NCBI GenBank assembly: GCA_963795385.1
Contig: CAWCHK010000002.1
Location: 124,001-188,000, forward strand
Direction: 5' to 3'
Source of the DNA: CAVURS01 sp963795385
GTDB taxonomy: Bacteria; Actinomycetota; Actinomycetes; Actinomycetales; CAVURS01
Length of the DNA stretch: 64,000 nt
The stretch's first letter is position 1. Each line of letters opens with the position of its first letter. The notes beneath the pieces are model-generated. The model was not told the origin of the DNA. It was given only the letters and a program-made list of their open reading frames with translations, and did not search any database. A program made the position numbers and the translations under genes. Of this stretch, positions 42,368 to 49,497 are shown one piece after another.

Positions 42368-44431
42368 ATGGCTGGACCGTCCAGGCGCGAGTTCATCGGC
42401 GGGTCCGCCGCCGCCATCGGCACGATCGCCGCGGGCAGCGTGCTCTCGGGCGAGGCGTCGGCGAGCGCGGCGACCGAGGCCCAGGCCGCGCAGGCCCGAG
42501 CCGCGCGGCGTACCGGCACCATCAAGGACGTCAAGCACGTCGTCGTCCTGATGCAGGAGAACCGGTCCTTCGACCACTACTACGGCTCGCTCGGCGGGGT
42601 GCGGGGCTTCGCGGACAAGCAGCACCTGGTCTACCCGGACGGCTCGTCGGTCTTCCAGCAGCCGGACCGCTCCCGGGCCGGCGCGACCACCCTGCTGCCG
42701 TGGCACCTGGACACGACGAAGTTCGACTCGCAGGAGGCCGACGACCTCGACCACAGCTGGAGCGGTACCCACGACGCGTGGAGCGCCGGCGCGTGGAACC
42801 GCTGGGTGAAGGCCAAGGGCGAGGAGACGATGGGCTACTTCACCCGTAAGGACATCCCCTGGCAGTACTCACTGGCCGACGCGTTCACCGTCTGCGACAG
42901 CTACTTCTGCTCGATCCAGGGCCCGACGACGCCAAACCGGCTGTTCCACTGGACCGGCACGATCAACCCGGCCGGCGGCGCCGGCGGCCCGGCCATCGAC
43001 AACCCGGCCGACTACGAGCCGGTGTACCGCTGGAAGACCTATCCCGAGCGGTTGCAGGCCGCCGGCGTGACCTGGCAGGTCTACGCCAACGACGAGGTCG
43101 GGGACGGGGCCGACGGGTGGGTCGGCGACTACGGCGACAACCCGCTGTGGCTCTTCCAGGCCTACCACGACGCCCTCGACTCCTCCGACCCGGCGCAGCA
43201 GGACCTGGCCCGCCGGGCCAGCCTGCGCCAGGAGTGGAAGCCGGACTCCGGCCAGGGTCACGACGTCAGCCACGTGCTCTCGCAGTTCATCGGCGACTGC
43301 GCCGCCGGGACGCTGCCGACCGTGTCCTGGATCGTCGCGCCCTACAGCTACTGCGAGCACCCGTCGGCCCGTCCGGTCGACGGCGCGCACTACACGTCGC
43401 GGGTGCTGCAGGCCCTGTGGAGCAACCCGGCGCTCTGGGAGTCGACCGTCGTGCTGGTCAACTACGACGAGAACGACGGCTTCTTCGATCACGCGCTGCC
43501 GCCGACGCCACCGCCGAACACGCCGGGGGAGTACGTCGACGGGCTGCCGATCGGGCTCGGGCCGCGGGTGCCGATGACGGTGATCTCGCCGTGGAGCCGG
43601 GGCGGCTGGGTCAACTCGCAGGTCTTCGACCACACCTCGGTGCTCCGGTTCCTCGAGGTGGTGACCGGGGTCAAGGAGACCAACATCTCGGCGTGGCGCC
43701 GGCAGGTCTGCGGAGATCTGACGAGCTGCTTCGACTTCACCCACTTCGACCCGAGCGTGCCCACCCTGCCGGACGTCGTGGCGCTCGTGGCCGTGGCCGA
43801 CTCCGAGGAGGGGCTGCCGGCGCCGCAGCCTCCGCCGGCCTCGGCGCAGCCGGCGCCGATCACCGAGGGTGCGATCCGCAAGGCCCGGCCGCTGCCGTAC
43901 CAGCCGAACGTGACCGTCACGGTGGACCGGTCCTCGGGCAAGGTCGATACCCGCCTGGTCAACACGGGCCGGGCCGCCCTGTCGTTCGCCGTCTATCCCA
44001 ACATCGTCAAGCCGTTCGCCGCGGCGCCGGTCATCGCGACGGCCGGCCGCCCCGGCAGCTACTCCTGGGACTCCAGCCAGACCGACGGGGCGTACGACTT
44101 CAGCGTCTACGGGCCGAACGGCTTCCTGCGCCGGTTCGCCGGCAGCGTGGTGCGGACCGGTCAGGACGACGTCGGCATCCCTGCGGTCGCGGCCTCGGTC
44201 GACGGCGGCAAGCTGGTGCTGCGCCTGTCCAACGCCGGCGCGACGCAGGTGCGGTTCTCCCTGGCGGCGAACGACTTCGGTGCGCCGGGCCTGACCCGGT
44301 ACGTCACCAAGGGCCACCCGGTCAGCGTCACCTGGCCCCTGCACGACGGCTGGTACGACGTGACGGTGAAGGCCAACACGGGCACGGGCTTCTCCTACCG
44401 CTACGCCGGCCGGATCGAACCCGGCGCCTGA
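42368..44431 (+). CDS. Tat-exported phospholipase C
   Basis: Phosphocholine-type phospholipase C of 687 residues. The twin-arginine signal (SRREFIGGSAAAIGTIAAGS) directs folded export. The phosphoesterase domain carries VVVLMQENRSFDHYYGSLGG, SIQGPTTPNRLFHWTG, the DENDGFFDHALPP metal motif and PMTVISPWSRGGWVN. C-terminal domains of the DUF756 type follow (residues about 510-685, including VDTRLVNTGRAALSFAVYPN). It cleaves phospholipid head groups and can release phosphate. GAGAGGAACG precedes the ATG; the gene follows the EEP protein by 52 bases, so they may be cotranscribed. A terminator hairpin lies just after the stop. Confidence 0.95.
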   Translation: MAGPSRREFIGGSAAAIGTIAAGSVLSGEASASAATEAQAAQARAARRTGTIKDVKHVVVLMQENRSFDHYYGSLGGVRGFADKQHLVYPDGSSVFQQPDRSRAGATTLLPWHLDTTKFDSQEADDLDHSWSGTHDAWSAGAWNRWVKAKGEETMGYFTRKDIPWQYSLADAFTVCDSYFCSIQGPTTPNRLFHWTGTINPAGGAGGPAIDNPADYEPVYRWKTYPERLQAAGVTWQVYANDEVGDGADGWVGDYGDNPLWLFQAYHDALDSSDPAQQDLARRASLRQEWKPDSGQGHDVSHVLSQFIGDCAAGTLPTVSWIVAPYSYCEHPSARPVDGAHYTSRVLQALWSNPALWESTVVLVNYDENDGFFDHALPPTPPPNTPGEYVDGLPIGLGPRVPMTVISPWSRGGWVNSQVFDHTSVLRFLEVVTGVKETNISAWRRQVCGDLTSCFDFTHFDPSVPTLPDVVALVAVADSEEGLPAPQPPPASAQPAPITEGAIRKARPLPYQPNVTVTVDRSSGKVDTRLVNTGRAALSFAVYPNIVKPFAAAPVIATAGRPGSYSWDSSQTDGAYDFSVYGPNGFLRRFAGSVVRTGQDDVGIPAVAASVDGGKLVLRLSNAGATQVRFSLAANDFGAPGLTRYVTKGHPVSVTWPLHDGWYDVTVKANTGTGFSYRYAGRIEPGA

Positions 44432-44445
44432 GGGTCTCCCCGGTG

Positions 44446-44471
44446 TGGCGCCCCGGGGGGCTCGGGCGCCA
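44446..44471. terminator. Bidirectional hairpin between plcC-type gene and DUF3349 gene
   Basis: TGGCGCCC (44446-44453) and GGGCGCCA (44464-44471) form a perfect eight-base stem around a G-rich 10-base loop, 15 bases after the phospholipase stop and 16 bases after the stop of the minus-strand DUF3349 gene. Position and symmetry suit a two-way terminator. Confidence 0.6.
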
Positions 44472-44486
44472 GGCGCCGCTTCGTGG

Positions 44487-44786
44487 TCAGGCCTCGTGCG
44501 GCGCGGCCAACGGCCAGCCGCCGGCGGCCAGGTGCGCACTGACCCGGCTGATGTCGGCCTCGAGCGGGGGCTCGTGGGTGACCTGGCTGATCGCCTCGCG
44601 GATCGCGGCCGCGGACGCCGGGTCACCGGTCACGGCCAGCTCGTCGGCGACCTCCTGCACCTCCTGCGGCGAGAGCTGGCGGGCCAGCAGCGCGAACAGG
44701 GGGATGTAGTCCTGGGCGGGCACGCCCTCGGGGTAGCCGACGCGCAGGAACTGGACGATCGAGGAGACGAACGTGGGCATGGGCAT
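44487..44786 (-). CDS. DUF3349 family protein
   Basis: Helical protein of 99 residues with the family pattern VQFLRVGYPEGVPAQDYIPL, FALLARQLSPQEVQEVADEL and EADISRVSAHLAAGGWPL. Function unknown. It is the last gene of a phosphate-transporter operon, after a small membrane protein and pit; the same order (DUF3349, membrane protein, pitA) is found in Mycobacterium tuberculosis (Rv0543c-Rv0545c), which suggests an accessory role in phosphate uptake. Confidence 0.92.
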   Translation of the reverse strand: MPMPTFVSSIVQFLRVGYPEGVPAQDYIPLFALLARQLSPQEVQEVADELAVTGDPASAAAIREAISQVTHEPPLEADISRVSAHLAAGGWPLAAPHEA

Positions 44787-44811
44787 CAGGCCAGCTCCGG
44801 GGTCGGTCGCA

Positions 44812-45096
44812 TCAGCTGTGGTGGACGATGAGGTAGAGCGCCCAGATGATCGCAGCGCCGACGACGGCGAAACACACTGTGGCAGCGGCGATTCGCGGAA
44901 CCGAGCGGACGGCCACGGCCGCGTCCGTCCTGCCTCCCCCGTCCACCGAACCCACCGAACCCACCGGGCCGGACAAGGGCTGCGGCGGGCTCAGGACGCG
45001 GATGCCGACGGCGAAGACGGCGGGCAGCCCGGCGCCGGCGATCAGGCCGACCACGAGGATCTGCCACAGGGCGGTGAGGTTGATCCAGTCGCTCAT
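44812..45096 (-). CDS. Small membrane protein of the pit operon
   Basis: Protein of 94 residues with two hydrophobic helices (LTALWQILVVGLIAGAGLPA near the N-terminus and RIAAATVCFAVVGAAIIWAL near the C-terminus) joined by a Gly/Ser/Val linker with a VGSVGSV repeat. Position between pit and the DUF3349 gene is conserved in mycobacteria, so it is probably an accessory subunit of the transporter. The ATG at 45096 lies 17 bases after the pit stop. No biochemical function is known. Confidence 0.82.
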   Translation of the reverse strand: MSDWINLTALWQILVVGLIAGAGLPAVFAVGIRVLSPPQPLSGPVGSVGSVDGGGRTDAAVAVRSVPRIAAATVCFAVVGAAIIWALYLIVHHS

Positions 45097-45113
45097 CAGA
45101 TGATCCGTCCTGA

Positions 45114-46265
45114 TCAGGCCGCGACGGGCTGCGGGAGCGGCGTGGGGACGACCGTCCCGGACCACTCGTCGTTGACGTTGCCGGGGTGCACCGACGCCTT
45201 GCGCGACCGGGCGAACAGCAGGGCGGCGAAGGCGACCAGGGCGGCCAGCACGGCCAGTGTCCCTGCGGTCCGGCCCAGGCCGTGCGCGACGCCGTACGTC
45301 ATGGCGCCCACGAGCCCCGCCGCGGGAAGGGTCACGAGCCAGGCCAGGGCCATCCGGCCCGCCACGCTCCACCGGACCTGGGCGCCCTGACGGCCCACCC
45401 CGGTGCCCAGGATCGAGCCGGTCGCGACGTGCGTCGTCGAGAGCGAGTAGCCGAAGTGACTGGCCAGCAGAATCGTTGCGGCTGAGGAGGACTCGGCGGC
45501 CATCCCCTGCGGCGACTCGATCTCGACCAGGCCCTTGCCGAGGGTGCGGATGACCCGCCACCCACCGGCGTACGTCCCGGCCGCGATGGCGCAGGCGCAG
45601 GCCAGGATGACCCAGAACGGCGCGTCGGCCTTGGCTCCGATCGTGCCGTTGGCGATCAGGGCGAGCGTGATGACGCCCATGGTCTTCTGGGCGTCGTTGC
45701 TGCCGTGCGCCAGGGAGACGAGGGACGCCGAGCCGATCTGGCCGATCCGGAAGCCGCGCGAGACCGGGCCGTCGGCGACCCGCCGGGTGATCCGGTAGAT
45801 CAGGTACGTACCGACGGTCGCGATCAGGCCGGCCACGATCGGCGACAGGCAGGCCGGGATGATGACCTTCGACACGACGCCCTGCCACTTCACCGCGTGC
45901 TCCCCGGCGGCCGCGATCGTCGAGCCGATCACCCCGCCGATCAGGGCGTGCGAGGAGCTGGACGGGATGCCGAGGAACCAGGTCGCGAGATTCCAGGTGA
46001 TCCCGCCGGCCAGGCCCGCGAACACGACGGTCAGGGTCACCAGCCCGCTGTCGACCAGGCCGCTGGCGATGGTGGCCGCGACGCTGAGCGAGAGGAAGGC
46101 ACCGACCAGGTTCAGGGCGCCCGAGAGGGCGACGGCGACCCTGGGCGGCAGGGCCCCGGTCGCGATCGACGTGGCCATCGCGTTGGCCGTGTCGTGGAAG
46201 CCGTTGGTGAAGTCGAAGGCCAGCGCCGTCAGGACGACGATGGCCAGGAGGACGTCGTTGCTCAC
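45114..46265 (-). CDS. pit: Low-affinity inorganic phosphate transporter (PiT family)
   Basis: Cation-coupled phosphate permease of about 383 residues with about ten membrane helices. Both PiT signatures are present: FDFTNGFHDTANAMATSIAT in the N-terminal half and SLAHGSNDAQKTMGVITLAL in the C-terminal half, plus GIPSSSSHALIGGVIGS and GYSLSTTHVATGSILG. I chose the GTG at 46265 (VSNDVLLAIVVL) because relatives start there; an ATG at 46316 would add 17 polar residues. A PHO-box-like repeat with a -10 lies upstream. First gene of the pit operon. Confidence 0.95.
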   Translation of the reverse strand: MSNDVLLAIVVLTALAFDFTNGFHDTANAMATSIATGALPPRVAVALSGALNLVGAFLSLSVAATIASGLVDSGLVTLTVVFAGLAGGITWNLATWFLGIPSSSSHALIGGVIGSTIAAAGEHAVKWQGVVSKVIIPACLSPIVAGLIATVGTYLIYRITRRVADGPVSRGFRIGQIGSASLVSLAHGSNDAQKTMGVITLALIANGTIGAKADAPFWVILACACAIAAGTYAGGWRVIRTLGKGLVEIESPQGMAAESSSAATILLASHFGYSLSTTHVATGSILGTGVGRQGAQVRWSVAGRMALAWLVTLPAAGLVGAMTYGVAHGLGRTAGTLAVLAALVAFAALLFARSRKASVHPGNVNDEWSGTVVPTPLPQPVAA

Positions 46266-46334
46266 GGTCAGTTTGTAGTCGGCCCCAACCTCGCGGCGGT
46301 AGGGCAAAACGGCCATCGCCCGCAGATGTCAGAC

Positions 46335-46370
46335 ATTGTGCGGCCCGCGTTCACCCGGCGTACACCTGGC
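46335..46370 (-). promoter_or_regulatory. PHO-box-like repeat and -10 upstream of pit
   Basis: Two 11-base direct repeats, GTTCACCCGGC (46349-46359) and GTACACCTGGC (46360-46370), match the GTTCACC core of actinobacterial PhoP boxes at 7 and 6 of 7 positions. On the minus strand CACAAT (46340-46335) can act as the pit -10, placing the repeats over the -35 region, where PhoP sites normally lie. The core is read on the strand opposite to pit, which weakens the case somewhat. Confidence 0.55.
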
Positions 46371-46418
46371 GTGTGATTCGCGGCTGATTTCCACCGGCAC
46401 GACGGCGGCACCAGGCGG

Positions 46419-46862
46419 TCAGCAGCAGGCGGCGCCCTCGGCGGAGTCCGGCGTACAGCAGTCCGGCCCCGCGCCGGGCTGGCCGAAGAACGTGGGGCTG
46501 TCCTCGAGGACGGTGTAGACCTCCCACCGCTCCCCGTCCGGCGGGTTCTCGACCCAGAACTTGTCCTGCTTCGCGTAGCAGCAGGTCGTGCCCCGCTCGT
46601 CGACCGAGGCCAGCCCGGCCGCGGCCAGGCGGGTCTGCTCGGCATCGACGGCCTCGACGTCCGGCACCTCGACGCCCAGGTGGTTGAGGCTGCCGCCCTG
46701 TCCGGGGCTCTCCAGCAGCACCAGCTTCAACGGCGGCTCCGTGATCGCGAAGTTTGCGTACCCGGGCCGGCGCTTGGCCGGCTCGGATCCGAAGAGCTTG
46801 GCGTAGAACGCGATCGACGCCTCGAGATCGTCGACGTTGAGCGCGAGCTGCAGTCTGGACAT
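46419..46862 (-). CDS. arsI: ArsI/CadI-type VOC metalloenzyme
   Basis: Vicinal-oxygen-chelate protein of 147 residues. The ArsI hallmark is the Cys pair in GTTCCYAKQDKFWV followed by NPPDGERWEVYTV with the metal Glu; SRLQLALNVDDLEASIAFYA and NHLGVEV supply the other ligands. ArsI cleaves the carbon-arsenic bond of trivalent organoarsenicals; close relatives include the cadmium-inducible CadI of mycobacteria. The C-terminus adds DCCTPDSAEGAACC, a Cys-rich tail likely to bind metal. It diverges from an arsR gene. The ATG at 46862 is preferred over one at 46928, which lies inside the operator. Confidence 0.88.
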   Translation of the reverse strand: MSRLQLALNVDDLEASIAFYAKLFGSEPAKRRPGYANFAITEPPLKLVLLESPGQGGSLNHLGVEVPDVEAVDAEQTRLAAAGLASVDERGTTCCYAKQDKFWVENPPDGERWEVYTVLEDSPTFFGQPGAGPDCCTPDSAEGAACC

Positions 46863-46894
46863 GAGAAACCTCCGGTTGAGAGTCGATCGACAGC

Positions 46895-46948
46895 CATCTA
46901 TGTCTGGCTCGAGGTTGCCACCAGACATCGACGGATGTCAACATAGAT
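46895..46948. promoter_or_regulatory. ArsR operators between arsI and arsR
   Basis: The 88-base gap is packed with dyads: ATCTATGT (46896-46903) against ACATAGAT (46941-46948); ATGTCTGG (46900-46907) against CCAGACAT (46921-46928); and GACATC-N4-GATGTC (46924-46939). These resemble ArsR/SmtB-type imperfect 12-2-12 sites and are placed to repress both divergent genes. Confidence 0.7.
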
Positions 46949-46950
46949 AC

Positions 46951-47313
46951 ATGTCGAAGTCTGCGGTGCTCGAGCTCACCCCGGTGCGAACCGCTGCCTG
47001 CTGCCCCCCGTTGAGCCGGGAGCCGCTCACGGCGCGGCAGGCCGAGGACGTCACGCCGATCCTGAAGGCCCTGGCCGACCCGGTCCGGCTGCGACTCATG
47101 TCTCTCATCGCCTCTCACGAGGGCGGTGAGGCGTGCGTCTGCGACCTGAACGACGCGTTCGACCTCTCCCAGCCGACGATCAGCCATCACCTCAAGGTGC
47201 TGCACGACGCGGGCCTGCTCACCCGCCAGAAGCGAGGCGTCTGGGTGTACTACGCCGTGCAGGCGCAGGCCCTGCAGGACCTCGCAGCACTGATCGGCAG
47301 CCCGCGGCCGTGA
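46951..47313 (+). CDS. arsR: Arsenic-responsive ArsR repressor
   Basis: Winged-helix metalloid sensor of 120 residues. It has the ArsR core (ILKALADPVRLRLMSLIASH) and the metal-sensing helix motif with EACVCDLNDAFDLSQPTISH, where the Cys-x-Cys pair can bind As(III) or similar. An additional vicinal CC lies near the N-terminus (VRTAACCPPLSREP) and could be a third ligand source. The wing is LLTRQKRGVWVYYAV. Expected to repress arsI and the ArsC-ArsN gene; its stop overlaps the latter's GTG start (GTGA). Confidence 0.94.
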   Translation: MSKSAVLELTPVRTAACCPPLSREPLTARQAEDVTPILKALADPVRLRLMSLIASHEGGEACVCDLNDAFDLSQPTISHHLKVLHDAGLLTRQKRGVWVYYAVQAQALQDLAALIGSPRP

Positions 47314-48224
47314 ACCCGACGCCGTCCCCGCCGGTGCCCTCGGTCCTGTTCGTCTGCGTTCACAACGCCGGCCGCTCACAGATGGCCCAGGGTTGGTTGT
47401 CGGCGCTGACCGGCGACCTGGTGGAGGTGCGCTCCGCCGGGTCCGTGCCGGCCGAACAGGTCAACCCGGTCGTGCTCCAGGCGATGTCCGAGGTCGGCGT
47501 CGACCTGGCCGGCCACCGCCCGAAGACCCTGACCACCGAGGCGGTCGCCGCCTCGGACGTCGTCGTCACGATGGGATGCGGCGACGCCTGCCCGGTCCTG
47601 CCCGGCAGGCGCTACGAGGACTGGGACCTTCCCGATCCCTCGGGGCAGGAGCTGGCGACGGTGCGGGCGATCAGAGACCAGATCCGCACTCGGGTGGAGG
47701 CGCTGATCGGCGAGCTCCTCCCCGGCCGGCCGGCCGCGACCGTCGTCCCGATGACGGCGGCCCACTGGCCCGACGTGCTGCGGATCTACGTCGCGGGGAT
47801 CGAGAGCGGCGACGCGACGTTCGAGACCGAGCCGCCGTCCTGGACCGACTGGGACGCAACGCATCTGGCGGCCCACCGCTTCGTCAGCCTCGACGGGCGC
47901 GGCGGGGTCGACGGATGGGTCGCCGCGTCGCCGGTGTCCGACCGGTGCGCGTACGCCGGGGTGGTCGAGCACTCCGTCTACGTCGACCCCCCGGCCCGCG
48001 GCCGCGGCGTCGGCGGGCAGCTGCTCGAGCGCCTGATCGCCTCGACCGAGGCGGCCGGCATCTGGACCATCCAGTCGGGCGTCTTCCCCGAGAACCACGC
48101 GAGCCTGGCCCTGCACGGCCGTCACGGCTTCCGAGTCGTGGGCACGCGCGAGCGGATCGGGCAGCGGGCCGGGCGGTGGCGGGACGTCGTCCTGCTCGAG
48201 CGCCGCAGCCCCGCCGTCCACTGA
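47310..48224 (+). CDS. ArsC-ArsN fusion: arsenate reductase plus GNAT acetyltransferase
   Basis: Two enzymes in one 304-residue chain. Residues about 9-140 form a low-molecular-weight-phosphatase-type arsenate reductase: the C-x5-R loop in VLFVCVHNAGRSQM (C16, R22), redox Cys residues in TMGCGDACPVLPG and the acid loop DLPDPSGQEL. Residues about 148-304 form a GNAT domain of the phosphinothricin/arsinothricin acetyltransferase (ArsN1) type: IYVAGIESGDATFETEPPSW, VVEHSVYVDPPARGRGVGGQ (acetyl-CoA loop), FPENHASLALHGRHGFRVVG and RERIGQRAGRWRDVVLLE. Coupled to arsR. It would reduce arsenate and acetylate an amino-acid-like toxin such as arsinothricin or phosphinothricin; the substrate is inferred. 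No arsenite efflux gene is in the window. Confidence 0.9.
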   Translation: MNPTPSPPVPSVLFVCVHNAGRSQMAQGWLSALTGDLVEVRSAGSVPAEQVNPVVLQAMSEVGVDLAGHRPKTLTTEAVAASDVVVTMGCGDACPVLPGRRYEDWDLPDPSGQELATVRAIRDQIRTRVEALIGELLPGRPAATVVPMTAAHWPDVLRIYVAGIESGDATFETEPPSWTDWDATHLAAHRFVSLDGRGGVDGWVAASPVSDRCAYAGVVEHSVYVDPPARGRGVGGQLLERLIASTEAAGIWTIQSGVFPENHASLALHGRHGFRVVGTRERIGQRAGRWRDVVLLERRSPAVH

Positions 48225-48262
48225 CAAAAATCGCTGCCGTCGCCGACCGGTCCCGTGGCAGA

Positions 48263-48322
48263 GTGGAAGTCGTGCACATCGTCGTCAACACCGCGTGGTG
48301 GTCGCCAGCTCGGCGACCCTGA
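48263..48322 (+). CDS. trpS leader peptide with tandem Trp codons
   Basis: A 19-codon frame (GTG at 48263, or 16 codons from GTG at 48272) reads EVVHIVVNTAWWSPARRP. Two adjacent TGG codons (48296-48301) fall at the base of the first hairpin of an attenuator, and the stop (48320) follows it closely. Tandem Trp codons are very rare by chance. A weak GGAA precedes the second GTG. Its role would be to stall ribosomes when charged tRNA-Trp is scarce. Confidence 0.75.
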   Translation: MEVVHIVVNTAWWSPARRP

Positions 48323-48361
48323 TCCTCATGTCATCGGCCGCCCGAGCGGCGGCCGGCGATG
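48300..48361 (+). promoter_or_regulatory. Transcription attenuator of trpS
   Basis: Hairpin 1:2 pairs GGTCGCC (48300-48306) with GGCGACC (48312-48318) and starts inside the second Trp codon. Hairpin 3:4 pairs GGCCGCC (48336-48342) with GGCGGCC (48348-48354), extended by CATCG/CGATG at its base, and can act as terminator. A competing 2:3 stem is available: GCTCGG (48308-48313) with CCGAGC (48342-48347), extended beyond a bulge. Ribosome stalling at the Trp codons would block 1, favour 2:3 and permit read-through into the synthetase gene. Confidence 0.75.
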
Positions 48362-48413
48362 GGTAGCACGAGCTGGTACGACGACGGGTAGCCCCAACCT
48401 TCGGGAGCGGCCC

Positions 48414-49493
48414 GTGTTGCACCACAACGATTCTCAGGCTGCGGCCGTCGCCCGCAGCGCAGTGCTCGAGCGCGAGGTCGCCGAGCGCCCGGGCGCCTTT
48501 CGCGTCCTGACCGGCGACCGGCCGACGGGCCCGCTGCACATCGGCCACTATTTCGGCACGCTGGCCAACCGGGTGCGCCTGCAGGACCTCGGGGTCGACC
48601 TGATGGTGCTCGTGGCGGACTACCAGGTCCTCACCGACGGCGATGGCAGCGACCGGCTGGCCGACACGGTGCGGGGGCTGGTGGCCGACTACGTCGCCGT
48701 CGGCATCGACCCGGCGCGCAGCCTGGTCTTCACCCACAGCGCCGTCCCTCAGCTCAACGAGCTGGTCCTGCCCTTCCTCAGCCTGGTCAGCGACGCCGAG
48801 CTGCACCGCAACCCCACCGTCAAGTCCGAGACCGAGGCGACCGGACGGGGGCCGAGCGCGCTGATGCTGACCTACCCCGTCCATCAGGCCGCCGACATCC
48901 TCTTCGGCCGGGCCGGCCTCGTGCCGGTCGGCCTGGACCAGCTGCCGCACCTGGAGACCACGCGGCTCGTCGCCCGACGCTTCAACGAGCGCTACGGGCC
49001 GCTGTTCCCCGAGCCGGAGGCGCTGCTCACGACGACCCCGCTGCTGCGCGGGGTCGACGGCCACAAGATGGGCAAGTCCAGGGGCAACGGCATCGCCCTG
49101 TGCGCGACGGAGGACGAGACGGCCGCGGTCATCCGTCGGGCCCGCACCGACACGGAGCGACAGATCACCTACGAGCCGGAGCGGCGGCCGCAGGTGGCGG
49201 CGCTGCTCGACCTGCTCGCCGTGACCACGGGGGAGGACCCCCGAGGGCTCGCGGAGGCGATCGGCGCGGGCGGGGCGGCCCGGCTCAAGGCCGATCTCGT
49301 AGAGGCAGTCAATGAGCTGCTCCGCCCCGTCCGGGTCCGCCGACAGATCGCGGCCGCGGATCCCGTTGCGCTGGACCGGATCCTGGACGCCGGGAACGCG
49401 CGAGCTCGAGACCTCGCTGCCGACACGTTGCGCGAGGTGCACCGGGCGCTCGGCATGGGCTACGCCGACCGCGTCCCGTCGCGCGGGGCGTGA
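48414..49493 (+). CDS. trpS: Tryptophanyl-tRNA synthetase, attenuator-controlled
   Basis: Class Ic synthetase of 359 residues that charges tRNA-Trp. Catalytic motifs: HIGH as GDRPTGPLHIGHYFG and KMSKS as DGHKMGKSRGNG; also PVHQAADILFGRAGLVPVGL and DQLPHLETTR. The GTG at 48414 follows GGGAG. The sequence is divergent from the usual housekeeping TrpRS opening, and the attenuator suggests an inducible second copy. In Streptomyces an auxiliary, indolmycin-resistant TrpRS is controlled by ribosome-mediated attenuation in this way. Resistance of this enzyme is inferred from that parallel. Its stop lies four bases from the convergent kup stop. Confidence 0.94.
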   Translation: MLHHNDSQAAAVARSAVLEREVAERPGAFRVLTGDRPTGPLHIGHYFGTLANRVRLQDLGVDLMVLVADYQVLTDGDGSDRLADTVRGLVADYVAVGIDPARSLVFTHSAVPQLNELVLPFLSLVSDAELHRNPTVKSETEATGRGPSALMLTYPVHQAADILFGRAGLVPVGLDQLPHLETTRLVARRFNERYGPLFPEPEALLTTTPLLRGVDGHKMGKSRGNGIALCATEDETAAVIRRARTDTERQITYEPERRPQVAALLDLLAVTTGEDPRGLAEAIGAGGAARLKADLVEAVNELLRPVRVRRQIAAADPVALDRILDAGNARARDLAADTLREVHRALGMGYADRVPSRGA

Positions 49494-49497
49494 CGTC

